Counted from the stretch's first letter, positions 26,636 through 37,513 are shown. The stretch is DNA of 64,000 nucleotides from Diadema setosum (GCF_964275005.1 NC_092702.1:37472816-37536815); one strand, 5' to 3'. Notes: a model not told the origin generated them from the letters alone. Made by a program: numbers and translations.

Positions 26636-29139
26636 CTAGTTTGTTGCAAAGGATACAACTCTGAGCCCCCTTGTGAATGGGTCTGTGATCACAAGTCCAC
26701 GAGGAGCGTAAATGTCATCATTCTGCTGCTGGATGAACAGTCCTGCTTTTTTGACACACTGCATGAAGAGGAAGGAACAAAGGAAAACATCCTATTAAAC
26801 TGCAGAATTTTTTGTAAATATCCCCCCATGGATTGTGACTTCCTACTCATCAATGCCATTATATATGTTATGAATGAAAGCATCATACCAGTTTTAGGTG
26901 GAACTACTTGCATAAAGTTCTGCCCCTTTGTATCTTTCTTCACATCCATCCATACATACTTAATGGATACATTTGTACGTGCATTCATGTATTGTAATGT
27001 TTTGTTTGTTTGAGACTGATGCACAATATTTGCAAAAACCTGGGCCCTGTTGCATAAAAAGATGCAATCAACATCAGTCAGAAAATCAGACATATGTCAC
27101 GAGTCAGCCAATCAGAATTGAATATTCTTAGACATTGATCTCAAGTTTTATGCAACAGGGCCCTGGTTCCCTTGTTACCACATAAACCTTAGTAATCAAT
27201 GCATCTCTACTGATTCATTTGAGTTTGCCATTTCTATTTTGTTTCTCATACACTTGTATGTACACATAGGGCAAAAGACCTTTTATGTAACCCTAATTGA
27301 TAAATGACACATGACTCTGCATCTTCTGTCAGTCCTTCTAATTTTCTCTTTACCTACTTTTCTCTTATAACTACTAATGTGTCTTGCACTTTTTTACCAA
27401 GCATCAAAAGCACTTACAGGCAGTTTACAGGTGATATCCATCACTGTAAAAAACAACAAATGTTTGTTACTGTTTCCTGAATGTGGATGGTAAAGCCACT
27501 TGTCTAATTTTTTGCAGGGATAGTGTCTAAACAAAGACATCTGTACCGATAATCTCTCATATGTGTAACCACACACAGACGGACACACACATAATATCTA
27601 TCTACATGTTTGTCTTTTCACACATTTATATTTTATAACAGTACATGTATATGTAAAAATCAACAAAAACAAAGCAAAAAAAAAAAAAAGTTAGTTCGAA
27701 GACATTGCTACTTAAATCACATACCTTGTCATAATGTGTTGTCATACACATGAGTACTGTATAGGCAGTGAGACAGGCGAAACAGCTCTCACAGTACGTT
27801 CGTGCTCCTAACCTTTCAGCCTCTGCATAAAACTCGTTCAGCTTGCTGATGGTGAACTCAAATCTTGTTTCATCAATCTTTCATGAGACAGAAAGAAGAA
27901 ATGACATGAGTTGATATACACAAATGCTTTCAAAAGAGACATCCTCGGTTACCTGACATGAAGAATGGTACAGCATGCAGAAGCTGTAAAGCGAGTTATG
28001 AGCTGGGCTGAAAATTTAGGGAAGCTTACACTGTACATGTACATTTCATGGTGCTGTTACGTCAAGGTTCAGGCCAACATCAGAAGTGCTCTAGGGGGAG
28101 TGAACACAGCTGTTGCTTAATGTCCCAACGATGAAGCCCAAAGCTAGTGCAGTAACTGTACACTGTGTTCAAGCTACCTTGTGTGGATTGTTTTGTGGAG
28201 TATGGAATGTATGGCAGCTGGCTCAGGAGTTGCCATATGGCACACTGTGATACTTGCTGAAATTTCACACATTACAATTACATCTTAACTGCATAATACT
28301 AGTACATTGCATAATATGTGAATGAAGGGGGGGGGGGGTAGGTTAGTAGGTTTCTGCAATAACTGTATGAAGGTATGCCTGGTTGGTCAAAGTGCCAGTA
28401 TTGCAACTCAGACTGGTCTAAGTCAAAACAATTCAAAAGCAGCCTAAAATTTTGACTCAGTAAAAGCAGGGATTCAGTCACTTGCCTTCATACAAATGGA
28501 AAATATTACAAGAAGAAATCATAATTTAGTACAATATATTTGTATGCATAAAAGTTACTGGTATATCTACTATGGCACAGTACCAGTAATGCTCATGCTA
28601 CTGATGGCATCATATGCAATTTATGATATTAGCAATTATACAAAATTGTCCTGTCAAAAAAAAAAAAGAAGAAGAAAAAAGCAGATGACAGTTCTATACC
28701 ACTACTATTGCACAAAGAGCATGTACGTAATCATAATCATAAGCAGAATCACTTATAAGTTACATGTATACTGCAATATGCCATTTCTGACTGTGACTTT
28801 AATGACCTTTTATAGGGAAAAAAGCGTCCTTGGGAAATAAGCTAGCATGGGGGATGGCCATGTTCTGCATATGATGGCTATCTATACATACAACAGCTTA
28901 TCTCCAGGAACAAGTACAGTACATAGTAGTATCAGAAGTGATGATAAAAGAATGATAATGTACATTATTCTACATGCATTTAGAGAATCTTGTAAAATTC
29001 ACACTGAATAAGATCAACTCACTCTATCTGCCAGTTCCTGAGGAAGTTTTGTTGAGAACTTGACCCCACATCCTTCAGAGTAATCTCTCTGAATAAAGAC
29101 TTTACCCTGAGGTTGAGGTTGTCTTGTTATATTATCCAT
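26636..29139 (-). CDS. GOLGA7: Golgin A7 (GCP16/ERF4-type palmitoyltransferase accessory protein), complete
   Basis: Three minus-strand exons: 29023-29139 (ATG at 29139, GCCATGG context), 27725-27877 and 26636-26758 (stop TAG 26636-26638). Both introns are phase 0 with AGA|GTGAGT and AAG|GTATGT donors. The product is 130 residues; human GOLGA7 is 137. Landmarks are GKVFIQRDYSEG near the start, PQELADRIDETRFEFTISKL, LNEFYAEAERLGARTYCESC, ACLTAYTVLMCM and IYAPRGLVITDP, in family order. GOLGA7 binds ZDHHC9 and stabilises this Golgi palmitoyltransferase, which acts on Ras proteins; it is itself palmitoylated on the paired Cys of the CLACL region, here CFAC at residues 71 and 74. An extra Cys sits at 68. 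The C-terminus (RGLRVVSFATN) is shorter than in vertebrates. An acceptor at 29149-29150 just before the ATG implies a separate noncoding first exon upstream, which I could not place. Confidence 0.95.
27039..27165. mobile_element. 127-bp MITE in GOLGA7 intron 2
   Basis: CCTGGGCCCTGTTGCATAAA at the left is complemented by TTTTATGCAACAGGGCCC at the right (27147-27164), with an interior AATCAGA/CCAATCAGA pair. It lies between GOLGA7 exons 2 and 3. It is a well-preserved relative of 13591-13763. Confidence 0.85.
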
Positions 29140-29691
29140 GGCAATAGCCTAGTTGGAAGAGAACAGTAAAAGGAAGAAAAGGTGAATAAGAAAACAACAG
29201 GCAAAAATACATACAACTCCATTTTAACCCACAGTGTATCTCTGGTTCTGTACCTCTCATCACAACACAGAGTCTATAGACATACAGTTGTCTAGTCCAT
29301 ATCCACAAAAATGTCAATCTGATTCATAACAACATTAAAATTATGATGAAATGCTGTAAAACAGTCTAGATGGTCCACCTATGAACTGAAACTGTCTAGT
29401 ATTACACACAAGTACTTCCAGCCAGTCTCTAACAGTATGAAGAAAACTTTGTAACCTTATACATTTTTTTTTTTTCAAATCTTGCACAAGTTATAGGTGA
29501 GTGGAGGGAACTCTATGTATCCATGTCAATATCTGAAATTCCACAACACATCACACTAAAATCACCAAAATTCTTGATAGCTTATTTTCTGTCAGTCATA
29601 TTACTCTGAACCAAGCTATAAGTCATCGTCTTTCACAGGCGGCCATTTTGAATAATCGGGACTTCGTGTGAACTCCCAATGTACCGTTCGC

Positions 29692-29915
29692 ACACGCTGC
29701 ATATAATCTTCGTTTCCAGTAAGTTGTAAATTGTGTACACTGTATGTCAATATCGATAACATAGACATGAAGTCTAATCAATAAAGATCGTCTTTAATGA
29801 GTTTGAAGTGAAAAATGTGATGTCAACATGTCAAGTATCAAAACTCAACGCGATCTGCATTTTCGTTTTGCGTTCGCTTTGTTGTTGTGCACCATCCTGG
29901 CACAGCCCAGTCACG
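29692..29915 (+). repeat. Dispersed non-coding repeat, copy A
   Basis: The block runs from GCTGCATATAATCTTCG through ATCGATAACATAGA, AATGAGTTTGAAGTGA and GTCAAGTATCAAAACTCAA to CACAGCCCAGTC. The same ordered words recur in inverted orientation at 30482-30715 and in direct orientation at 33030-33255. A splice-donor-like GTAAGT occurs at a fixed place in or near all copies. No coding potential is evident. Confidence 0.65.
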
Positions 29916-30316
29916 TTTTTAAAGCGAAGCCCAAACGCGAAGTGTTCAGACAGTATAACTGTGTTATGGAGCGCCTCGGGGTTAGGGTAGGGCGAACTTT
30001 AGAATCGAATCTAACAATAATATTACACCACACTGTCCACAGTAGGCTAGACTCTACAGATATGGGTATGATTTATATTATCATTGAATCTAAATCAGAG
30101 ATAGGGCCTGTTTGGTTGTGAGGTAGGGCCAGGCAGGGGTACTGCGCACCACACCACCAGTCACCATCGCCTCGGCCACCCACCCGCCCTCTACATTACA
30201 GTATACAGTACTAACAAACAGTTAGACATGCGCTGTCTAGACTCTACTCAACATTTAACAAGGAAGGAAAAAACAAAAAACAAAATAAACAGTACACTGA
30301 AAAAGCACAAGGTCTA

Positions 30317-30354
30317 ACCAAGGAGGTACTAGGCGAGCCTAGTACCTCCTTGGT
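30317..30354. repeat. Near-perfect hairpin, 18-bp arms and 2-base loop
   Basis: ACCAAGGAGGTACTAGGC (30317-30334) and GCCTAGTACCTCCTTGGT (30337-30354) are exact complements separated by GA. The outer GGTCTAAC word is also duplicated. Such a tight palindrome could be a recent local inverted duplication. Confidence 0.9.
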
Positions 30355-30481
30355 CTAACAAATTGTTACAGGTCTAACAATACATTCACACAACATGGTC
30401 AACATATACAATGTAGCACAGGGGTCTAGTCAATTGCGACAAGCCCTAACTATACACAGCCCAGTTGCTGTATAAATATCG

Positions 30482-30715
30482 ACAGGGCTGTACCGGAGTG
30501 GCCCACAACACAAAGCGAGCTCAGCAATCACTTTATGATCGCTTTGAGTTTTGATACTTGACATCATTTTTTGTCACCTCAAACTCATTAAATGTACAAG
30601 GTAATCTTCATTAATGGCACTACATAGCTACATACAAAGGTTATCGATACTGACACAGATCTACACATTTCACAGCTTACCGAAAATGAAGATTATATGC
30701 AGCATGTGTGAATGG
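30482..30715 (-). repeat. Dispersed non-coding repeat, copy B (inverted)
   Basis: Read on the minus strand it gives GCTGCATATAATCTTCATTT, TATCGATAACC, AATGAGTTTGAGGTGAC, GTCAAGTATCAAAACTCAAA and a CAGCCCTGTCG end. Together with copy A it forms a 1-kb imperfect inverted repeat with a central spacer. Confidence 0.65.
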
Positions 30716-30762
30716 TAAATCTGATTATTGGGAGTTTACACGATCTGAACGCACTTTTAAAC

Positions 30763-31328
30763 TTAAAGGGAAGATAAACCCCAAGAACAATGTGGATTGA
30801 GTGAAAGCAGCAACATTAGTAGAACACATCAGTGAAAGTTTGAAGGAAATCGGACAATCGATGCAAAAGTTATGAATTTTTAAAGTTTTGGTGTTGGAAC
30901 CGCTGGATGAGGAGACTACTAGAGGTTATGACGTATGAGTGGACTACAATATCAAGAAAATATAAAGAAAATACTACAAAAATCCATTTTTCATGAAAAT
31001 TACAAATTCCATCAACTTGATATTGACATATGTTAAGGGTAGCAATTATTCCCCCTGCTTTCTGAAAGCGGTTGGTCCACTGCTCTTTCATAATTCTAGA
31101 AAAGTGAATTTTTGTTGAATATCCTTTATGTTTTCTTTGTATTGTTGTCCACTCATACGTCATATCCTCTAGTAGTCTCCTCATCCAGCGGTTCCAACAC
31201 CAAAACTTTAAAAATTCATAACTTTTGCATCGATTGTCCGATTTTTCTCAAACTTTCACTGATGTGTTCTACTAATGTTGCTGCTTTCACTCAATCCACA
31301 TTGCTCTTTGGGTTTACCTTCCCTTTAA
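30763..31328. mobile_element. TTAA foldback element, 566 bp (TTAAAGGG family)
   Basis: It begins TTAAAGGGAAGATAAACCC and ends with the complement GGGTTTACCTTCCCTTTAA at 31328. The arms pair almost throughout: AGAACACATCAGTGAAAGTT, TTCATAACTTTTGCATCGAT, GGAACCGCTGGATGAGGAGA and GACGTATGAGTGGAC all have complements on the other side. Both borders are TTAA. The truncated sequence at 60480-60680 is related. Confidence 0.88.
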
Positions 31329-31435
31329 GGTCACGCTGTCGACCGTGCTGCTAGCTACCAAAGAGTGCATGCACGCAATAGATCACTGCACTTCCAGCCA
31401 CGCATGCGCACGCATAATTTGCTGAGTGGTCAAAG

Positions 31436-32026
31436 CGCCATTTTGAATTCTGCAACGATAAACCCCGACGGTCGGGGATTGCGCTAGAAAGTGCCATTTT
31501 TTTGTTCAATGAACTTATGGTGAAGGCTCTCTTAAATGGACTTATGTACCTTCTGTAATATAAGCATGCACTAATATGTGAGTAACGTATAAATGTCCGA
31601 GTATAAGTACCATTTGTATAAATTGCTATCAGTTTTGTAGTTGTGTTATGGTTCCCCGATTTGATGGCGAGGCCCCATCTGATCTGTCTGATGCTGTGCT
31701 TTGCACAACATCTGGTCAGGTTACGACCAGCCCTAGCCAGACAAGGCGCTGTTAGTACGCTCTGCGAATACAGCATCTTACAGTCGAGGCATGCAGCTTC
31801 AAAGTGGGGAACCTCAACACAACTACAAAACTTACGAAAATTTATACGTTTCTCTATAAACAGTATACGTTACTCACGTTAAATGCATGCTCGTATTAAA
31901 GAAGCATTGTTCGCCACACCGGGTCCATAGAGAGCCCTCGCGATAAGTCCATGGAAAGAAAAAAATGACAATTTCTGGCTCAATTCCTGACTGTCGGGGT
32001 TCATCATTGCAGAATTCAAAATGGCG
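31436..32026. mobile_element. 591-bp inverted-repeat element with CGCCATTTTGAATTC ends
   Basis: CGCCATTTTGAATTCTGCAA (31436) is complemented by TTGCAGAATTCAAAATGGCG (32007-32026). Pairing continues inward through ACCCCGAC..GTC and GGACTTATG/CATGGACTTATC blocks. The 141-codon minus frame inside has no recognisable domain. The element abuts the next one at 32042. Confidence 0.8.
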
Positions 32027-32041
32027 TCTTCATCTATGCGA

Positions 32042-32797
32042 ATAGACCTTATGCATTGACGTCATCACTCGCTTGACAACCTCTCGCGACGCCATCTTAG
32101 AGGGCAAGCGAAGTCCTTGACATCGCAGAGGCGTGCAGCTAGTTATGTGCTTTTCCTATGCGCGCTAGCGGCGATCGCCTCACTCGCCGCCAGTCCCCAG
32201 GCTGGTGGCAGGTTTTTTTTTACCATCAAACAAGTTTGACATGACATGACACAATATGCAGCAATATTTGGGTAATTTTCTCACATTGTGCAATTGAAAA
32301 ACTCACAGTAACTAGAGAATTCCTAGGTTATATCGCAGAAATTTGTATCCATAGCGCAACATCGCCGTTCGCTGAATGTATGTCGCCATTTTGAATTTCA
32401 TTAGCCAATCACATGCGAGGTACGTGTTTTAGTAAAAAACATGTAGAAATCTACCTCACATGTGATTGGCTAACGGATTCGTAGGTTGATGAGCTGTTAC
32501 GACCGCTGGTAGTTGCATCTTTTTCATGAAAATTGTGCCAAAATGTTGGATATATTATTAGCCTGGTGAGTGCAATGCATACCTCAAATGTCGATTTCGC
32601 TATACAAGCTTGAATTTCCCGATCTAGGGCAGTAGATTACATGCAACAGAAAAGACAGTAAAAGAAACACCGATATTGTGTGTAAATGCCCATTGCCTCG
32701 CGTGTAAAAGCACGCTCGAGCAACGCATCGCTTGCCCTCTGAGGGAGGGCGCCCTTCAGTTGGTAAGACCGTGTGACGTCATATGCATAAGGTCTAT
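32042..32797. mobile_element. 756-bp element with ATAGACCTTATGCAT ends
   Basis: ATAGACCTTATGCATTGACG at the left pairs with GTCATATGCATAAGGTCTAT at the right, the two ends differing by a 2-base insertion before GACGTCA. It contains the hairpin at 32401-32473. No transposase frame is seen, and target-site duplications are not evident. Confidence 0.65.
32401..32473. repeat. Hairpin with 22-bp arms containing CCAAT motifs
   Basis: TTAGCCAATCACATGCGAGG (with TA following) at 32401-32422 is matched at 21 of 22 positions by the complement at 32452-32473. The loop is 29 bases. The arms carry GCCAAT, a CCAAT-box-like sequence. Confidence 0.88.
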
Positions 32798-33029
32798 TAT
32801 GCGCATGCGTGACCGGAAGTGCTCCAAAGCGAGCGTGGCGTGTGCGTTGAGAACGTATCGTATGGCGTACTGCCCAACGTCGTCTGCTGCAGGGAGATCT
32901 TATGTGTGCGTGCGCTGCTTGAGTGCAGTTATAAGCAGCAAGGTCGATAGCGCGACCTTTTGAAAGGGCATTCATATCACGTATTCAATTATGGCCTGGC
33001 GTGAAAGACGATGTACATCCTTGTACCAT

Positions 33030-33255
33030 TTCGACATGCTGGATATAATCATCAATTTCGGTAAGTTGCATAATGTGAATTTAATTAATGATAGCATAGA
33101 TACAGATCATGCAGATGGAGTCTCATTATTGAAAATTATTAGATGAGTTTGTGGCGACAAAAAAATTATCTAAAGTATCAAAATTCAAAGCGATCGCAAT
33201 GCGATCGTTGAACTCTCTTCGTGGTTGGTGGTCCCAACAGCCCAGTCACTACCTA
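33030..33255 (+). repeat. Dispersed non-coding repeat, copy C
   Basis: The same word order as copies A and B: CTGGATATAATCATC, GGTAAGTTG, GATGAGTTTGTGGCGACA, AAAGTATCAAAATTCAAAGC and CAACAGCCCAGTCAC. It includes a 17-base palindrome, CGATCGCAATGCGATCG, at 33191-33207. Confidence 0.6.
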
Positions 33256-35074
33256 CAGCGACTGGGCTGTGTATAGTTAGACCAGCCCCAAACGAACCAT
33301 GCCCATAACATAACTGCCCGTGGTTAGGGTCTAGCATAACTACACGCAGCCGCTGTCGCGAAGCGACAGAGCTGCACATCTACTCCTTCGCAGACGTTGT
33401 CATTTTTCAGTGGTGGTTGTGTGACTCCTTCATGAATATCTTTTTTAATCGTGGAAAACTAAAATATAAGGAATCCCCGTAATCTGTGATAATCATCCAA
33501 TAATCGGTATGCGTATTTTTTTTTAAATTACGTCAAAAACTACCGAAATCCGTCCTTAAAATCAGGTCTGTGAGCGTCCGTATTGCTTCACTCCTCATCT
33601 TCTGCGTGTTATTGAATGGCAATCACTCTCCTATGCTACAACGTTGGTAGTCGGAGGTAGTCGGAGTGACGTCATATCATGAGAGCAGCACGCGCGGAAA
33701 TACATGGTAGAAGACTACAAGCTTATACGTAACACACGAAACGCACGGGCGTACGTAAAATGCTAACACGGTACTAGGGTTGAGCGTTCGTGGCTGTTTG
33801 TTTATTTTGTGAATCATCGCACAATCTACTCCGAAAAATTCAACAATAAGGACTTAAGGTTTGGATACCAACAAAACACCAAATTCAACTCAACCATCAG
33901 CAATATACGATATAGGGGGGTGGTATTACTGTTAAAATCAAACAAAATAAAAGACATTTTTGTGGTCTTGCCGTCAAAAGCGACAGTCGTTTACGTACGA
34001 TTAAACACTAACAGTTAGTACTGTACATGTCAGACTGCTGTACTGTGCACAGCGGTCTGGTCAGGCTAGGTCTAGCATAATGATATAACACACTATAAGT
34101 AATCTTTTAGTATTACTGTATTAAATTCACACAAGCCCATGTAGTCGTCGTACACACACACTGGGCCTACGTGGTTATTTACAATACATGACATCATGTA
34201 GTTGTAGATCTACTCGCAGAAACGGTTAGACCTATACTCTATAACGTTAGTATAAAACGAACACAACACTGACTCGGTAACAACCAGGCTTCTGCTGATG
34301 TCATTCTCAACAGTTTCTCTAGGCCTAGGTTGCCTACACTACATAATTATACACTACTAGTGTACTGAGTGAAAGATCGTTGTACATACGTAGCGCGACA
34401 CAGCGTCTGGTCGGGCTAGTACAGCTAGACTCTGTAACGTATAAATACACAGGTCTACGTTCTACATTTTGTTCTAACGTTAGATACAGGTATCTGCTGC
34501 ACTGACACTGCTTACCGTTGTTATACCTGCCCTGAACAAACCCGGTTCGATATCACTAAACTGGATACGGTTCCGCTCACAAAATTGACTATCATTCTAC
34601 TGCCTCTTATCGCATATTGATAAAGTACATTCACCTGAGAATTTGCCATGAAGGAATCGGATCCGAACTGTTGACAAACCCGAAGCAGTCACCAACAACC
34701 AGCTGCATTGATACGTACAAGTAGCTACTACAGTGCATGTACGTAGCAGCTCTCTCTCGATCTCTCTCGCTCGGATCTCGTCGCAGCTCCGATCCTCTAC
34801 ACACTCTACACTACTAGATCAGTAGATGGCGCTCGTACACCTTCACCGACAGTACATCACTGAACTCTATATAGAGTTCAGTGCAGTACATCGATGTTAT
34901 TCTCAATACTCTCCGTTTACTCTGAATAGGGCTTGATTTCTGGTCAGCGTTACACCTTTAAACATGACTGGTAGTAGTAAAAACCTACCCAATGCTCGTA
35001 TATAGCGTCTATTTCATTGGGTTATAGAATCAAATACGAAAATGAAATAAGATTCGTTATTCCGAACAACTTGA
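33256..35074. other. CpG-richer intergenic DNA without a supportable gene
   Basis: Many CpG and TAACGTTAG words are present, and short frames only. A perfect 26-base palindrome built of CACTGAACTCTAT and its complement occupies 34858-34883. A noncoding first exon of GOLGA7 could lie in this interval (minus-strand donor-like GGTAAG near 34515), but I cannot establish it. Confidence 0.4.
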
Positions 35075-35084
35075 GGACAAGAAA

Positions 35085-35480
35085 TGGCAATCTTTTTCGT
35101 TGGCCCCGTTCAAGAGCACGAAGGATGTTAATTTACGATGGTTTCAGTTTCAAATAGTTAATATAATTTTATATACAAATAAGATGTTGAATAAAATTGG
35201 GTTGGTTGAAAGAAAAGAATCTTCGGTTTGTAATGTGTATGTTGAGACTTTAGGACATTTTTTGAGTGAGTGTCAATATGTTAATAGAAGATTGTGGGTT
35301 GAAGTAAGAGAATGGATTAATGTTCGCGGGGTTAGAAATAACATTTACGACGGAAAATGAATTATTTGGTTTTGGGGGTACACTGTACTAACAATTCGGC
35401 ATTGAATATTGTATTACTATGCTTGTGAGATATGAAATTTATGTTTGTAAAATTAAACAAAAAAATACCGCGTTTTGATT
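35085..35480 (+). pseudogene. 3' end of a non-LTR retrotransposon (reverse-transcriptase C-terminal zinc region), decayed
   Basis: The frame at 35100-35360 reads LRWFQFQIVNIILYTNKML, then CNVYVETLGHFLSECQYV and LWVEVREWINV. This is the pattern of the zinc-binding segment after the reverse transcriptase in LINE polymerases (C-x(n)-E-T-x-x-H-x(n)-C, then W). The frame stops at 35358-35360, and related residues (KIPRFDF near 35460) appear after further stops. The polymerase core is missing, so this is a 5'-truncated dead copy. Confidence 0.7.
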
Positions 35481-36549
35481 TTGAAGGGGTTGGTCAATTG
35501 GTGCAATATAGTGCTAACCCACACTTTTGTAAAAATTGAGTTACATGCATTTTCATAATCCTTATCCTTCACTCTAACCTCCTTGAAAATATCATATTTG
35601 AATTCAACCAATAAGATGGTAAAAATGCATGCATTCATGTTTTATTAATGTACAATGTGACTTTCCAAACATTCAACAGCGATTATCTCAAAATGACCTT
35701 GTGTTGGTTAGCATTATATTGCACCGACCCCTTCATTTATGTAAAGATAGTATAAGGGAATATTATGATAAAGAAAAATTTATTGCAAGAAATAATCATA
35801 AGTTGCTAGTGTTTCAGAAAAAAAAGGATGTCTGTTTAGACACCTGTTTTCTTGATGATGGCGGGAGTCACGATATTTTATTGGTTGTTTTGTTTTTCAA
35901 AGTATTGTATTTGAAATATTATGATGTTATTTGATGTATTACGTGTACAGATGAACATATGTCTGATGTATAGAATAATAAATATCCCATTTTTTTTTGG
36001 GGGGGGGGGGGAGAAAGAAATTATTCGTTACTGTTCCGAAGTTTCTCCGGAACAAACATGAAATATAGGGGCCAAAAGTTCGTGGTAGTCCGAGAGTGAA
36101 AGTATGGTTCGCTATTTCGAAAGTTTATATTTTGTGAAAAGCCGATCGGGGCTATCATTCATTCGATCATTCCTTAATTTTATTTTCACACAGGCACTTG
36201 TTTCAGTCACAGGTTGTTCTGCACAATCCGTGAATCTTAAAAAAGAGTTATAATTCTATATGATACTCACATTACAGAAAACACAAATCATACAATAAAA
36301 AAACCACACAAAACAATTTCAAAAAGACATGGGCATTGAGCTTGCAGGCTGCAAGTCACAATCTCTATGATTACACCCCCCCCCCCACCTGCACATGCAC
36401 ACACGAATATAGCTCTTGCTATATACGCACTTACCGGATCATTCGTGTTTGAACAAACACTTTTATTTCAAAACAAGTAGAGTTCGTTAGAATCCGAATT
36501 TGAATAACTCCCTATTTCGAAGGTTCCTTATTCCAAAGATAACATTCAT

Positions 36550-36908
36550 TTAAAGGGACTGTACAGTATAGTGGTTGAGGTGCAAGGGGATTCATGTTTT
36601 GAACATTCCTAAGTGAGGTAATGAGAAACCATTTATGAAATATGAAAGAGCATGGAATTTTTAGAAAGATTCAACGTTTCTTTGATGAAAATTGGTTTTC
36701 AAATGGCTGAGATATTAAAGAAAAGTGATAACAATAAAAGGCGACAGGCCACGCCTTTTGTTTTTGGATATCTCAGCCATTTCAAAACCGATTTTCATCA
36801 AAAATATTACATGCTCTTTGACATCTCATAGAGTGGTTTTTTGATATCTCGAAAAACGTTAAAAGCTCACCTCACCTCAACCAGAACTGTACATATTATA
36901 CCCTTTAA
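36550..36908. mobile_element. TTAA foldback element, 359 bp (TTAAAGGG family)
   Basis: It starts TTAAAGGGACTGTACAGTAT and ends AGAACTGTACATATTATACC followed by CTTTAA; outer TTAA are at 36550-36553 and 36905-36908. The arms share TGATGAAAATTGGTTTTC and GCTGAGATAT with their complements. It is a close relative of 18982-19363. Confidence 0.83.
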
Positions 36909-37183
36909 GCGAAGATGAATTTATAGGTTCGTTATTCTACCTGAAGTTGGTCATAAGATACGCACATTCTTTGCATTTTCGGATTAACAAACCCAACTAA
37001 CAATTGACGTTTTCTGAATGTTCTTGAAATAGTACATTCCAAGTTCGTTATTTGGACGTTTTGTCAAAACGTTTTCAGAACGTCTTTTCATGGAAGGTTT
37101 TCGACGTATTTAAAACGTTTCAAATGGGCGTTAAAAAGTTTTTTTTTTTTTTTTTTTTTTTAGACATTAAAAAAACGGGTCAT

Positions 37184-37513
37184 CCCACTAGATCGACACC
37201 CACGAGTCATACAGCCCACGAGTTCGACATTGAAAACAGGTCCATCAGTCATACAGCTCACGAGTCATGGTACAACCCATGAGTTCGACATTAGGCAAAT
37301 AAAGCCCACGAGTTCGACACTAGGTAAAAACAGCCCACGAGTTCGACAGATACAACACGGGGCTTAATGTGTCGGTCTCGTGGACCTTGTTAGCTTAGTG
37401 TCGAACTCATGGGCTGTATAATTATGATCGTGATCTGTATAACTCGTGGGCTGTATGACTTGTGAGCTGTGTTATGACTCGTTGGCTGTATAACTCGTGG
37501 GTGTCGGTCTCGT
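37184..37513. repeat. Inverted minisatellite of CCCACGAGTTCGACA units
   Basis: The left half (to about 37350) carries at least four direct GCCCACGAGTTCGACA-type units with variable 8-25 base spacers (near 37214, 37275, 37303 and 37332), plus degenerate CACGAGTCATACAG units. The right half carries the complement (TGTCGAACTCATGGGCTGT near 37399, ACTCGTGGGCTGTA near 37442 and 37493). The array is flanked by AACGTCCAGAAAACCTTTAAA words at 37525 and 37636. Unequal spacers and an inverted layout exclude CRISPR. Confidence 0.85.

Noticed and set aside
31351..31776. 141-codon minus frame
   Set aside because: It spans the arm of an inverted-repeat element, has no domain pattern and no splice-linked partner.
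35629..35934. 101-codon plus frame after the LINE fragment
   Set aside because: It lies beyond the LINE 3' end, in AT-rich DNA, without motif or splice support.
37184..37513. CRISPR-like regular short repeats
   Set aside because: Eukaryotic context, unequal spacers and an inverted second half; no cas genes.
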